DNA of 64,000 nucleotides, taken from NCBI RefSeq assembly GCF_004342285.1, contig NZ_SMCV01000013.1, positions 62,001-126,000 on the forward strand, in the 5' to 3' direction. Source of the DNA: Klebsiella sp. BIGb0138 (GTDB lineage: Bacteria; Pseudomonadota; Gammaproteobacteria; Enterobacterales; Enterobacteriaceae). Positions 49,953-58,514 of this stretch are shown piece after piece (the stretch's first letter is position 1; each line of letters starts with the position of its first letter). Both the position numbers and the translations under genes were made by a program. The notes under the pieces are model-generated. The model did not search any database. It was not told the origin of the DNA and worked only from the letters and a program-made list of their open reading frames with translations.

Positions 49953-50885
49953 TTAGCGTCCACAGAGATAAGCGTAAATTTTTTGCGTGTTTTCCTGCGA
50001 GCACAGGCGGGTGCCCTGGTTGATGGTCGCGGCGCTACCTGCGGCGACACCAAAGCGGACCATATCTTCAAGACCGGCGTTTTCCGCCAGACGTAGGGTC
50101 ATCGCACCCACCATGCTGTCACCGGCGCCGACGGTACTTTGACTTTTCATCGGTGGCGGTACGACCTGCACGCTGCCGTTAGCATCGACGCCGAGGGCGC
50201 CCTGCGGCCCCAGAGAAACCACCACCCGACGGACTTTACCCGAGTGAATCAGCGCCTGCGCAGCCCGACGTACGTCATCAGGCTGGCTCAGATCGCGCTG
50301 TACCAGCGCACTCAGCTCCTTCTGGTTGGGTTTGACGAGCTCAATATTACCGACCTCAAGGGCCGCCGCCAGCGCTTCGCCAGAGCTGTCGATGATGCAG
50401 CGCAGGCCATGTTGCTGCGCGTTTTTGACCAGCAGGGTCAGGTTATCAACGCCGATCCCTGGAGGAAGGCTGCCGCTCACCACCAGCAGCGAGCCGGGGG
50501 GGATAGCCAGGACTTTCTCTTCAAGGCGCCGGAATTCGTCCTCCGTTAACGCGGCGCCGGGCATAACGAAACGGTATTGTTCGCCGCTGGCGCCCACGTG
50601 GACATGCAGATTTTGTCGTGTCCAGTCCTCGGCCTCAATGGTTTCAACCGGGACATGCTCAGCGGCGAGCAAGGCGGTGAGATGCTGGCCGGTCGCGCCG
50701 CCCACGGGAAAGATTGCCGTCGCCTCGCCCCCCAGAAAGGTGATGGCCCGCGCGACATTAATCCCGCCGCCTCCGGGTTCGAAAACCGGCGTACTGCAGC
50801 GAAGTTTACCTTCAGGGTACATCTGCGGGGTGAGCGTTGCGCTGTCGAGCGAAGGAGCCAGCGTTAGCGTATAAATTTTGGTCAT
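49953..50885 (-). CDS. pfkB: PfkB, 6-phosphofructokinase isozyme 2
   Basis: The ATG at 50885, behind GGAGG, gives 310 residues (MTKIYTLTLAPSLDSAT), matching E. coli PfkB. Ribokinase-family motifs are GGGGINVARA near the substrate site and GAGDSMVGAM with the catalytic Asp near the C-terminus. It phosphorylates fructose-6-phosphate in glycolysis. The upstream extension in the frame is not supported. Confidence 0.96.
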   Translation of the reverse strand: MTKIYTLTLAPSLDSATLTPQMYPEGKLRCSTPVFEPGGGGINVARAITFLGGEATAIFPVGGATGQHLTALLAAEHVPVETIEAEDWTRQNLHVHVGASGEQYRFVMPGAALTEDEFRRLEEKVLAIPPGSLLVVSGSLPPGIGVDNLTLLVKNAQQHGLRCIIDSSGEALAAALEVGNIELVKPNQKELSALVQRDLSQPDDVRRAAQALIHSGKVRRVVVSLGPQGALGVDANGSVQVVPPPMKSQSTVGAGDSMVGAMTLRLAENAGLEDMVRFGVAAGSAATINQGTRLCSQENTQKIYAYLCGR

Positions 50886-51300
50886 CCAATTTCCTCCATG
50901 ATACGTATCAGGCCGTTCTTTTTTAGCATGGCACTTCTTACCGGGAAGGGGAAGCGATCCGACAAAGATCGGCAAAGCGCCATTTATTTTTATCATTATG
51001 AAATAAAGATTGTTCCGGGAGCCGTCTTATTCAAAAAATGAAATAGTAATTGATTGCTATGTTAATCGTGCTTTTTTATAATTCTTTGCCTTTCATTGGA
51101 CCTGCAATATACAAAAAATCATTCAAGATGCGTCGAGGTGGCAAGGGAAGAGAGCCCGGGGAGCACAGTAAGCGCTGTGACAGGGATTTCTGCATCACGC
51201 CAACAAAGAGGTAGTCTGAAGGATGACGCGTATAGCGATCCTCGCGAAAGTTTCCGGGACCAACTGGGTCTCTCTTTTTGTTGTACGGACTCTAAATTAA
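50886..51300. other. pfkB-ydiY gap
   Basis: This 415-bp gap between divergent genes contains an ERIC-like element (51108-51234) and AT-rich promoter-like DNA. No gene is seen. Confidence 0.5.
51108..51234 (-). repeat. ERIC-like element
   Basis: On the minus strand a 127-bp unit begins TATACGCGTCATCCTTCAGA and ends CATCTTGAATGATTTTTTG. The ends and length fit the ERIC family, but the centre is a variant (GGGCTCTCTTCCCTTGCC) unlike the classic core. Confidence 0.65.
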
Positions 51301-52059
51301 ATGAAGCTTTTGAAGACAGTACCCGCAGCGGCATTGCTGGCGGGGGGGCTCTTTGCGTCTGCGCACGCATTGGCCGATGATTCCGTTTTTACTGTTATGG
51401 ATGACCCTTCCACTGCCAAAAAACCTTTCGAAGGTACTGTTAACGCCGGTTATCTGGCGCAGTCCGGAAATACGAAAAGTTCTTCAATGACCGCGGATTC
51501 TACCCTCACCTGGTATGGTGATACGACGGCGTGGTCGCTGTGGGGCAATGCCAGCAACACATCATCTAACGACCAGCGCTCCTCAGAGAAATATGCCGTA
51601 GGTGGCCGTAGCCGTTATAACCTGACCGACAGCAATTACCTGTTTGGCCAGGCCAGCTGGCTGACCGACCGCTATAACGGCTATCAGCAGCGCGACGTAT
51701 TAACCGCCGGTTACGGTCGCCAGATCCTCAATGGGCCGGTTCACAGCCTGCGCGTTGAATTTGGTCCAGGCGTGCGCTACGACGAGTACACCGATGGGGA
51801 CAATGAAACCCAGCCGCTGGGCTACGCTTCCGGCACCTGGGCCTGGCAGATGACCGATAATACTAAGTTCACCCAAGGGGTCTCGGTGTTTGGTGCGGAA
51901 GACACCACGCTGAACTCGGAAAGTGCGTTAAACGTCGCCATCAATGCGCATTTTGCGCTGCGGGTTGCCTATAACCTGACCTGGAACTCTCAGCCGCCGG
52001 CATCGGCGCCGGATCATACCGATCGTCGCACGACGCTGTCGCTTGGCTATAAGATGTAA
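51301..52059 (+). CDS. ydiY: YdiY, DUF481 outer-membrane protein
   Basis: The 252-residue protein matches E. coli YdiY in length. A signal peptide (about 1-25, cleavage near HALA-DD) is followed by alternating beta-strand segments typical of DUF481, probably an outer-membrane barrel. E. coli ydiY is linked to acid induction; the role is unknown. Confidence 0.92.
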   Translation: MKLLKTVPAAALLAGGLFASAHALADDSVFTVMDDPSTAKKPFEGTVNAGYLAQSGNTKSSSMTADSTLTWYGDTTAWSLWGNASNTSSNDQRSSEKYAVGGRSRYNLTDSNYLFGQASWLTDRYNGYQQRDVLTAGYGRQILNGPVHSLRVEFGPGVRYDEYTDGDNETQPLGYASGTWAWQMTDNTKFTQGVSVFGAEDTTLNSESALNVAINAHFALRVAYNLTWNSQPPASAPDHTDRRTTLSLGYKM

Positions 52060-52069
52060 TGTATTTCAG

Positions 52070-52100
52070 GCCGGTGCATCCGGCCTGATTGTTTTAAATT
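52070..52100 (+). terminator. ydiY terminator
   Basis: CAGGCCGG and CCGGCCTG form a perfect 8-bp stem around TGCAT, followed by ATTGTTTTAAATTT, just after ydiY. Confidence 0.8.
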
Positions 52101-52330
52101 TAGCAATAAGCGACATTATTATTTCTGGTCTTTTGTTTTATTTTTTATAAAAAGAAATCATCTCCATAATTTCCTCATAATTCATTTTTTGCTGACAATA
52201 AATCAGCTAATTTGACACAAATAGCTAAATATTTAGTCGGACAAAAGTGTGATCTGGATCTATACTCGAACTCATCGGTAGAGATGAGATCTTTGCCAGA
52301 CAACTTCAAGTAAATAAGAGAATCATCATC

Positions 52331-52564
52331 ATGAAAAATAGCAAAATCGCAATCGCGGCCGCGATGCTGTGCACATTGTCATTTGGCGCTTTCGCCGCCA
52401 GTCCGCTCCCGCAGCCGGGTAACACCGACCATACGCAGGTCGGCATTGCCAAAGCGACCGATGTCGAAGCAGGTTCTAATATCGCGCCGGGTTCGCAATC
52501 GACGGGTCAATCAATGAATGATGCCTTTAATGTTCATACGCTGGTTGCTGGCGAGTGGTCCTGA
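52331..52564 (+). CDS. Small secreted protein of unknown function
   Basis: The 77-residue product has a clear signal peptide (about 1-22, KNSKIAIAAAMLC core, cleavage near AFA-ASP) and a short mature part of about 55 residues, rich in Gly, Ser and Asn with no cysteine. GAGAATC lies upstream of the ATG at 52331, and an AT-rich promoter region precedes it. I do not recognise the family. It is the last host-type gene before the prophage. Confidence 0.7.
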   Translation: MKNSKIAIAAAMLCTLSFGAFAASPLPQPGNTDHTQVGIAKATDVEAGSNIAPGSQSTGQSMNDAFNVHTLVAGEWS

Positions 52565-53164
52565 TATTTCGTCGGCATCTGTTGCTTATTTTTAATTTCA
52601 ACAATTGAAAACCGGGTAAAGATGTACCGGTTTGCTTGCTGAATTGAACGTCATATACCGCGATTTGTTGGATGCTAATTCACGCATCAGAGTATTGCGG
52701 TACGGGCGCTTCATTTCGCCGTTCTTTCGGCGATGTTTATCCTCTGACACAAATTACAGCGGATTTCCGCTGCATCTCCTCCTTGCTTTTTCCATCATCG
52801 CCGCCATTTATCTTGTTCTGACTTTTAACACGCACTAATGATGTGTAAACTAAAGGCCGGTGTTATCAGCAGGCGGTCACAGGTGGGAGCGGTTCGGTGA
52901 ACGGGCGTCCTCATATTTCGCAGAGTGAAGCGGGAACTGGGTCATAACTTGTTGATAATTATTATTATATTGTTTTGTATGTGCTCTTTCGTGTAGGTCC
53001 CCATCACTGTTTCCTTTTGTTCATCCCCGTTTCACATTTCCATTTCTGACCCGCGCCAGCGTTGACTTAAACCCCACCAGGTGTTTCACTCCGTTTTATT
53101 CTATTCCACTTTGTGCCACGGAAATTGTGTACACAACGATGTACACAGTAAAACGGATGTACAC
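52565..53164. other. Host-prophage junction region
   Basis: The left attachment site should lie in this 600-bp gap between the secreted-protein gene and the integrase. No tRNA gene is present, so integration was not into a tRNA within the window. A reading frame at 52632-52838 with a hydrophobic end has no acceptable start codon. The exact boundary cannot be set without the right end of the prophage. Confidence 0.55.
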
Positions 53165-54358
53165 ATGCTTACTGATGCCAAATTACGCAAAATGAATGGC
53201 AAGCCGATCCCGAAACGGATTGAGCTTTCCGATGCCAACGGGTTGTCTGTTCGTGTAACCCCTAACGGCGTTATCGTTTTCCAGTACCGGTATAAAATCG
53301 ACGATCGCCCGCGAAGGATGACCATTGGTCAATATGACCAGGTGTCGCTGAAAGAAGCCCGGGATCAGGTCGCTGAATTTCGCAAGTTGGTCGCAGTGGG
53401 TAAGGACCCAATCATTGCGCGCGATATGGCCGTGGAAGCAAACATCAAAGCCGCGACTGTCGAGGATTGCATAAAGGCATGGCTGGGAAGCGCATCCGCA
53501 AGCAGGCTGGTTAAGCGTGATCAGTGGGAGCGTGCTTTATATCGCCATGTGGTGCCCTATGTAGGGAGTATGCTTGTCGATGAGATGGCTATTTCTCACT
53601 GGCAGCCCGTATTTAAACGCATGAGGGATAACGACGCCGAGACCTATGCCGGCGAAGTCCTGTCCCGCATGAAGACGATTTTTTCGTACTGTATCCGAAT
53701 CGAACTGATTAAGAGAAACCCGGTCACCGATCTGCGTGTCATAGATGTCGGAAAGCCAGCGAAGAAGGGAAAGCGCAACCTAAGCGATAAAGAGATCGGC
53801 GCGTTCTGGCACGCGGTGGAAGCCTCGACAATAACTCATCAGAATAAACTTCTGCTCAAATTGCTGTTGCTGACCGGCTGCCGCGGCATTGAGCTCAGGC
53901 TGGCGAAAAAAGCAGATTTCGATTTAGATGAGCGCGTATGGCGGGTCCCGGATGAGCATTCGAAAACGAGGGAGCCATTCGAGCGCGGGTTATCATTAAA
54001 GGCGGTTGAGATACTGCGAGAAGCTTTCTCACTGTATGAGAATTTCAGCCAGGTATTCCCGCCGGCTGCGAAAAAAGAAGACCGACCGATGGCTGCTAGC
54101 GTGATACTGAATCTGGCGATTCAGTTGCGTGAGGATATGACTATTGATCACTGGTCGATACATGACTTACGTCGGACAGCCAAAACCAAGATGGCAGAGT
54201 TGGGTGTAATGCCCCACGTTTCTGAAAAGGTGCTTGGCCATAAACTAAGTGGTGTCCTTGCCATCTATGACCAGCACAGTTATTTGCGTGAGCAACAAGA
54301 AGCCCTCGACCTCCTTGCTGCACATATTCAGTCATGTGTCGACTCAACAAGTCCCTGA
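53165..54358 (+). CDS. int: Prophage tyrosine integrase
   Basis: Starting at the ATG at 53165 gives 397 residues with a P4-integrase layout. An N-terminal DUF4102-type arm-binding domain (KMNGKPIPKRIELSD) is followed by a core-binding helix bundle and a catalytic domain. The tetrad and nucleophile are Arg240 (TGCRGIE), His333 and Arg336 (IHDLRRTAK), His359 (LGHKLSG) and Tyr373 (QHSYLRE). The frame extends 28 codons upstream without family similarity. The 3' end overlaps the oppositely oriented xis-like gene by 31 bp. Confidence 0.93.
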   Translation: MLTDAKLRKMNGKPIPKRIELSDANGLSVRVTPNGVIVFQYRYKIDDRPRRMTIGQYDQVSLKEARDQVAEFRKLVAVGKDPIIARDMAVEANIKAATVEDCIKAWLGSASASRLVKRDQWERALYRHVVPYVGSMLVDEMAISHWQPVFKRMRDNDAETYAGEVLSRMKTIFSYCIRIELIKRNPVTDLRVIDVGKPAKKGKRNLSDKEIGAFWHAVEASTITHQNKLLLKLLLLTGCRGIELRLAKKADFDLDERVWRVPDEHSKTREPFERGLSLKAVEILREAFSLYENFSQVFPPAAKKEDRPMAASVILNLAIQLREDMTIDHWSIHDLRRTAKTKMAELGVMPHVSEKVLGHKLSGVLAIYDQHSYLREQQEALDLLAAHIQSCVDSTSP

Positions 54359-54570
54359 GAGGCAAAGAAGCGCATTACGTCGCAATAGCGATACTGCTCA
54401 CCGCCTTTCCCCGGATTCGTTCCGGGGGCTGGCGCCGGGAAAGGGGTTCCTTTCTGCTCCCAGTCACGCCTTTTCCTCCAGAAAGTGGTCCGTGAAATCC
54501 CTCCCAGCATAGCCTGTACCGTTTCACGGTTAACAATAGCTGGCTGTATAGCGATCTTAGTGTTCTGCAT
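54328..54570 (-). CDS. Excisionase-like DNA-binding protein
   Basis: The 80-residue protein has a compact winged-helix/AlpA-like pattern (RETVQAMLGGISRTTFWRKR) and ends the leftward operon beside int, the usual place for xis. It probably directs excision with Int. The short distance and overlap with int would couple their expression by antisense transcription. Confidence 0.65.
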   Translation of the reverse strand: MQNTKIAIQPAIVNRETVQAMLGGISRTTFWRKRRDWEQKGTPFPAPAPGTNPGKGGEQYRYCDVMRFFASQGLVESTHD

Positions 54571-54798
54571 TTACTTATACCCCCTCTGGTGCTTTCCGCA
54601 TTCTTCATCCACTTCCTGACACTCCGCGCAGCGCTGACATCCAGCCACCAGTTCCCGACGCCGTGCCGGTATAGGGTCCCCGCAATCCACACAGTGAGTC
54701 GCCGATACTGCGTTATGGTTGATGCGATGAGCAGCGACGGCTATGTCGATTCGCTGCTGCGTCAGTTCGTTAGCCTGATCGATGATTTCTGTGCTCAT
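54571..54798 (-). CDS. DksA/TraR-type zinc-finger protein
   Basis: The 75-residue protein carries a four-cysteine zinc finger (CVDCGDPIPARRR, then GCQRCAEC) of the DksA/TraR family, small proteins that enter the secondary channel of RNA polymerase. Its stop directly abuts the next start, and its own start overlaps the preceding gene by four bases. Confidence 0.88.
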   Translation of the reverse strand: MSTEIIDQANELTQQRIDIAVAAHRINHNAVSATHCVDCGDPIPARRRELVAGCQRCAECQEVDEECGKHQRGYK

Positions 54799-55202
54799 GC
54801 TGCACCTTCCAGTTCATCAGGCAGATCAATTTCATCGCCAAACTTTGCGAATACGACGGCACGACACACAGCTACTCGGGGATTATCTGCAATGAGCCCG
54901 CGGCGACGGCCTGGCGCTACAAGCTCATTAACTCCTACCCAGTGATAGACTTTTCCTGTCGCCGGGTCTGCTGACTGGTAACAGCTGATTGAAAGGCTCT
55001 CCATCAATTCACCGCAATCACTCCAGTCGGTAGATGGTGAAAATACATAGCGGCTATGGCGTTTATTTTTCTCGCCGCATAGCTGATGCAATCCATTCAA
55101 ATAGACCTGAGCATCTTGTGGTCTGGTTACCTCTCCACCTATGGCGATAGCTACTGCAACATCAAGGTGTAGGCCTGTAAGGTTTGCTGTCTTCACTTTC
55201 AT
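54795..55202 (-). CDS. Phage NinX-like protein (DUF2591)
   Basis: The 135-residue protein starts MKVKTANLTGLHLDVAVA, the usual start of DUF2591 (NinX) proteins found in lambdoid phages. Function unknown. It overlaps both neighbours by four bases (ATGA). Confidence 0.7.
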   Translation of the reverse strand: MKVKTANLTGLHLDVAVAIAIGGEVTRPQDAQVYLNGLHQLCGEKNKRHSRYVFSPSTDWSDCGELMESLSISCYQSADPATGKVYHWVGVNELVAPGRRRGLIADNPRVAVCRAVVFAKFGDEIDLPDELEGAA

Positions 55203-55390
55203 GCTGCACCGCCTTCGCTTTTTTCCGCTTCAACCGCCATCTGCTCAAGCTTTCGTGAAAGCTCGGCAGACAGTGCCTGGAACTCTTCCTCTGTCGCTAC
55301 CGGGATCGGCACAAAACGAATACCGATATGAGCGAGGCCATGTGCGGCCTCAAGGCTTTTCCTTAAATCAACGGGAGAGGCTCTGTTCAT
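55199..55390 (-). CDS. Small phage protein, DUF1382-like
   Basis: The 63-residue product (MNRASPVDLRKSLEAAHGLA) resembles DUF1382 phage proteins of unknown function. It is coupled by ATGA overlaps with both neighbours. Confidence 0.65.
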   Translation of the reverse strand: MNRASPVDLRKSLEAAHGLAHIGIRFVPIPVATEEEFQALSAELSRKLEQMAVEAEKSEGGAA

Positions 55391-55635
55391 GCTGCACCTG
55401 CCTTGTCTTTAAGGTCAGCGCGAAGATGGATGTCCTTGCCGTTTGCCGCAGGGAAAACAAGCACGTCATCGCGGGCAATCATCAGATGGGCTACAGCAAA
55501 CAGAACGTCATCCGTAACATCGAACTTTTCCCCGGTGAATTCGCGCACGCCAGGGGCCAATTTGCTTGGCTTAGAGCGCCCAGCAAAGATACGGTTAGTT
55601 AAGCCTGACAGGCCGACAGTAATAGGGTTGCTCAT
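55387..55635 (-). CDS. Conserved phage protein, function unknown
   Basis: The 82-residue protein starts MSNPITVGLSGLTNRIFAG, a type I associate with an uncharacterised phage family (possibly DUF7446). No motif points to a function. It follows the next gene by 21 bp and overlaps the one after it. Confidence 0.6.
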   Translation of the reverse strand: MSNPITVGLSGLTNRIFAGRSKPSKLAPGVREFTGEKFDVTDDVLFAVAHLMIARDDVLVFPAANGKDIHLRADLKDKAGAA

Positions 55636-55656
55636 GATTCCACTCCGTAGCGGCCG

Positions 55657-55854
55657 CTAAGCCGCCCAATAACACTGACAAATTTCACCAGACTGACGCC
55701 CATCGGCCTGACCTTCTCGTAGTGCTTGCGAAGGATGGGGGGGGCATACAGCGTTCCACTTCGGCTTGGGCTTTATGCTCATTGCCTTGGTTAGCTCTTC
55801 CGCGCAGCGACGAGCCTGGGCGCGGAGAGCGTTTTCTTTCTCTTCTGGCGTCAT
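55657..55854 (-). CDS. Small phage protein, function unknown
   Basis: The 65-residue frame begins MTPEEKENALRAQARRCAEE and overlaps the methyltransferase stop by four bases (ATGA), which supports translation. The N-terminal half is a predicted helix. The family is not recognised. Confidence 0.55.
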   Translation of the reverse strand: MTPEEKENALRAQARRCAEELTKAMSIKPKPKWNAVCPPHPSQALREGQADGRQSGEICQCYWAA

Positions 55855-57629
55855 GCTGCCTCCCGCTTAGCGATTAATCGGGCACCGAAACTCATCAGAG
55901 CATCACGCTCAACGGTGGTGAACTGGCAGTGAGTGCGCGGGTATGGATGCCAGATAATCAGCATTGACCCTTTGTTGTTTCCGCTGACTGGCTTTCCGGA
56001 TACGGGATTGATAAAGGCCAGCCTACCGCCGACGATGAAACGTACCTCGCTGGCCGTCTCGATAGCCTCACGGAACCAGCCTACGGATGTATCAGCCGGA
56101 ACTAACATCACCGTGCCGATCTGGTTTTTGGATTCTGCTGCAGCCTTCTGAACAAAGGGCGTGATATCGCTGTACGGTGGGTTAAGCCATGCATAACCGG
56201 GAGCCACAAGGAAGTCAGCCCACGAGGTTCTAAGCGTGTTCTGCTCCTCCGTGATATAGCGGTTGCACAACGAGTTATCAGCAGATGCGGCCGCGTCCAG
56301 TGTCAGACAGAATTCCGCATCCAGAGCGACGAACAGAGGGATCGGCGTCTGCCAAAGGTTTCGTTGCTCAACAGGTGTTTTGCTTCCGCCATAATCACTC
56401 GCAGATTTTTTTGCCGGCAGAGTTGCCGTGATACGTTCGCCGATCCAGCGCATAACCGGCACAGCCATGCTATTGCCGATAGCGCGATAGCGTGGGCCAT
56501 CCGGGCATTCAGCCGCTTCTTTCCCGCGCCACGAAATCAGTGTGTGGTTATCAGGGAAGCCCTGCAGGCGCTCACATTCAACGGGTGTGAGGCGGCGAAC
56601 CATCATTCCGCTGGATATAGCGTTTTCCTGGCCGTGATTACGGCCCAGCGCATGGGCTAATTCGTGGTTGGTGTCAGGGTCCTGAGTGCCATGCACAGCA
56701 AAAGTCTCGACTTCGAAATCAATACGCTGGCCCTTAGCTGTTAGGCAGGCAGCAACATCGATGTTTCCCCCTGTGTTTCCGCCACCGAAAGCGATTACAG
56801 GAATTCCCCGACCGCTACCGTCTTCGCTTCCATCAAAACCTTCTGCTTTCAGGGTGTGGCTGATGTTTCCGTTGGCGCACTCGGCGATGATGTGTCCTGC
56901 TTGGGCCTGATTGTCATCTGCGCCACACGTTCCAACGCCTCTCGCAGTAAGGCCGGCAACTGCCGTTTGCGGTTCTCTGCTCGGCGGAGTATCCCGGCGC
57001 ACGCCTTCGGACTCAAAAAGTACTTGGCCGGGATCGAATCCTTTTCGAGCACTTGCGACAACGAACACACGCTTGCGTCGTTGGGCCACTCCGAAATATT
57101 GGGCGTCTTTGACGATCCAAGCGATTGCCCTTTGGGGTCCATACACACAACCAGAGTGCGTCCACTTTCCCCCTGATGGGTGCAATTCACTGCTTTCCCC
57201 GGCAAGTCCTGCCAGAAAGAAACCAAAAGCGTTGTCGTGGCTTGTGAGGACACCGGGGACGTTTTCCCAGACGAAGATGGCTTCTTCTTCTCCGCGCTCG
57301 ATGCGCTTATCGTCGATTGCATTCGCTAATTCCACATATGAAAGGGTTAACTGGCCGCGGGCGTCGGCCAGTCCATTGCGCAGACCTGCAATGCTGAACG
57401 CCTGACAAGGTGTGCCGCCGACCATCACATCAGGCGCCTGAACTTCACCGGTGCGCACCGCCGCGGCTATTTTGGTCATGTCGCCGAGGTTAACAACTTC
57501 TGGCCAACGCTCCGCCAGTACTGCTGACGGGAACGCCTCGATTTCTGAGAACCATGCTGCTTTCCATCCGAGCGGTTCCCAGGCGACGGTCGCGGCTTCA
57601 ATGCCACTGCAAATTGATCCGTAAATCAT
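55851..57629 (-). CDS. Two-headed phage DNA methyltransferase: cytosine-C5 plus adenine-N6
   Basis: The 592-residue protein joins two enzymes. Residues 1-405 are a C5-cytosine methyltransferase: SAM motif near CSGIE, catalytic Cys75 in GTPCQAFS, ENV at 122-124, QRRKR at 183-187, and the late motifs LTPVECERLQGFP and YRAIGNSMAVPV. The stretch of about residues 210-340 would be the target-recognition region. Residues 420-592 are a phage Dam-type N6-adenine methyltransferase with NPPYSD at 483-488. It probably protects phage DNA from host restriction. No partner nuclease is encoded nearby. Confidence 0.9.
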   Translation of the reverse strand: MIYGSICSGIEAATVAWEPLGWKAAWFSEIEAFPSAVLAERWPEVVNLGDMTKIAAAVRTGEVQAPDVMVGGTPCQAFSIAGLRNGLADARGQLTLSYVELANAIDDKRIERGEEEAIFVWENVPGVLTSHDNAFGFFLAGLAGESSELHPSGGKWTHSGCVYGPQRAIAWIVKDAQYFGVAQRRKRVFVVASARKGFDPGQVLFESEGVRRDTPPSREPQTAVAGLTARGVGTCGADDNQAQAGHIIAECANGNISHTLKAEGFDGSEDGSGRGIPVIAFGGGNTGGNIDVAACLTAKGQRIDFEVETFAVHGTQDPDTNHELAHALGRNHGQENAISSGMMVRRLTPVECERLQGFPDNHTLISWRGKEAAECPDGPRYRAIGNSMAVPVMRWIGERITATLPAKKSASDYGGSKTPVEQRNLWQTPIPLFVALDAEFCLTLDAAASADNSLCNRYITEEQNTLRTSWADFLVAPGYAWLNPPYSDITPFVQKAAAESKNQIGTVMLVPADTSVGWFREAIETASEVRFIVGGRLAFINPVSGKPVSGNNKGSMLIIWHPYPRTHCQFTTVERDALMSFGARLIAKREAA

Positions 57630-57784
57630 TGCGTACCTCTTTTCATGTCCATCTCTTCAGCCAGCCTCTGAGCCTTTAACGGGTTTCTCACCACTTCACC
57701 CCACGGCATAAGCCAACCATTCACTTCTTTCAGAAAGGGCAGGCGCACCGCGCCAACCCTGATATCGTCCTGAGCGTGTTTCAT
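57626..57784 (-). CDS. Small phage protein, 52 residues
   Basis: The frame from the ATG at 57784 reads MKHAQDDIRVGAVRLPFLKE and on to a stop that overlaps the methyltransferase start by four bases. The tight fit between two genes supports it as real. No family recognised. Confidence 0.6.
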   Translation of the reverse strand: MKHAQDDIRVGAVRLPFLKEVNGWLMPWGEVVRNPLKAQRLAEEMDMKRGTQ

Positions 57785-57798
57785 GCTCTTTTCGTCAT

Positions 57799-58503
57799 TC
57801 AGAACGGGATGTCGTCGTCAAAATCTGGCGTATTCTGAATGCTCTGTGCATGCTGGTTGGCCGCCTGCTGTAGCCGGGAATGTGGGACTGCGTTAGGGTT
57901 TTGCGCATAAGGGTTAGCGCCAGCCTGCTGACGACCTCCACCGGAAAACTGAGGATTACCCTGGGCGCGGTCGTCTTTATCTTTCATCGACTTTTCCAGG
58001 GCAGCGATAGCGGTTGCCGCTTCGTTTTCGCTGTATTCGGCATAAGTGCGACGCGAACCAGGCTGGAAAACGTGGCGGACTTCGAATTTATAGCCGTCAG
58101 TTCCATCGCCTTTGGTGTACAGGACTTTCTGCAGGAACAGGCCAACTTTCTTGCCAACCAGTGCCGGGCAATGCCACTCAACACCATTTTCGGTTTGCAC
58201 CTGTTCTGGCTGAGCGCTTTTAATCTGTGCAGCCCAGAGAAGGGCAGAGATCAACCCCATGCCAAAAGTTTGCTGTCCATCTTTCCCGATGTAGTTGATG
58301 CGCAGGTAGTTGGCTTTGGCGCCGTCACTGTCAAGGCTCAGTTCAAGCGCCTGTGACTGACTGCCATCCTTCCCGAAGGTATAAACGGCTGAGGCAATGA
58401 ATCCTTCATAAGCGCCAGTTTCGCTAATTCCACCAGTGGCGCCTGCTTTCTTTGCCAGGGTGGCGGCTTCGGTATTCCATACAAAAGACATTGGCTGGTT
58501 CAT
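57799..58503 (-). CDS. SSB-like single-stranded DNA-binding phage protein
   Basis: The 234-residue protein has a beta-rich N-terminal part (about 1-150). A Gln/Asn/Gly-rich tail follows, ending in the acidic DFDDDIPF, the arrangement of single-stranded DNA-binding proteins. The family resembles phage DUF669. It is adjacent to a Sak4-like ATPase and an exonuclease, forming a recombination/replication module. Confidence 0.72.
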   Translation of the reverse strand: MNQPMSFVWNTEAATLAKKAGATGGISETGAYEGFIASAVYTFGKDGSQSQALELSLDSDGAKANYLRINYIGKDGQQTFGMGLISALLWAAQIKSAQPEQVQTENGVEWHCPALVGKKVGLFLQKVLYTKGDGTDGYKFEVRHVFQPGSRRTYAEYSENEAATAIAALEKSMKDKDDRAQGNPQFSGGGRQQAGANPYAQNPNAVPHSRLQQAANQHAQSIQNTPDFDDDIPF

Positions 58504-58514
58504 GGTTGTGATCC

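Noticed and set aside
51096-51380. 94-codon frame before ydiY
   Set aside because: It reads through an ERIC-like repeat and into the ydiY signal peptide in another frame.
52632-52838. 68-codon frame with a hydrophobic end
   Set aside because: Its only possible starts are TTG codons without a ribosome binding site, so I do not call a gene, although a small membrane protein is possible.
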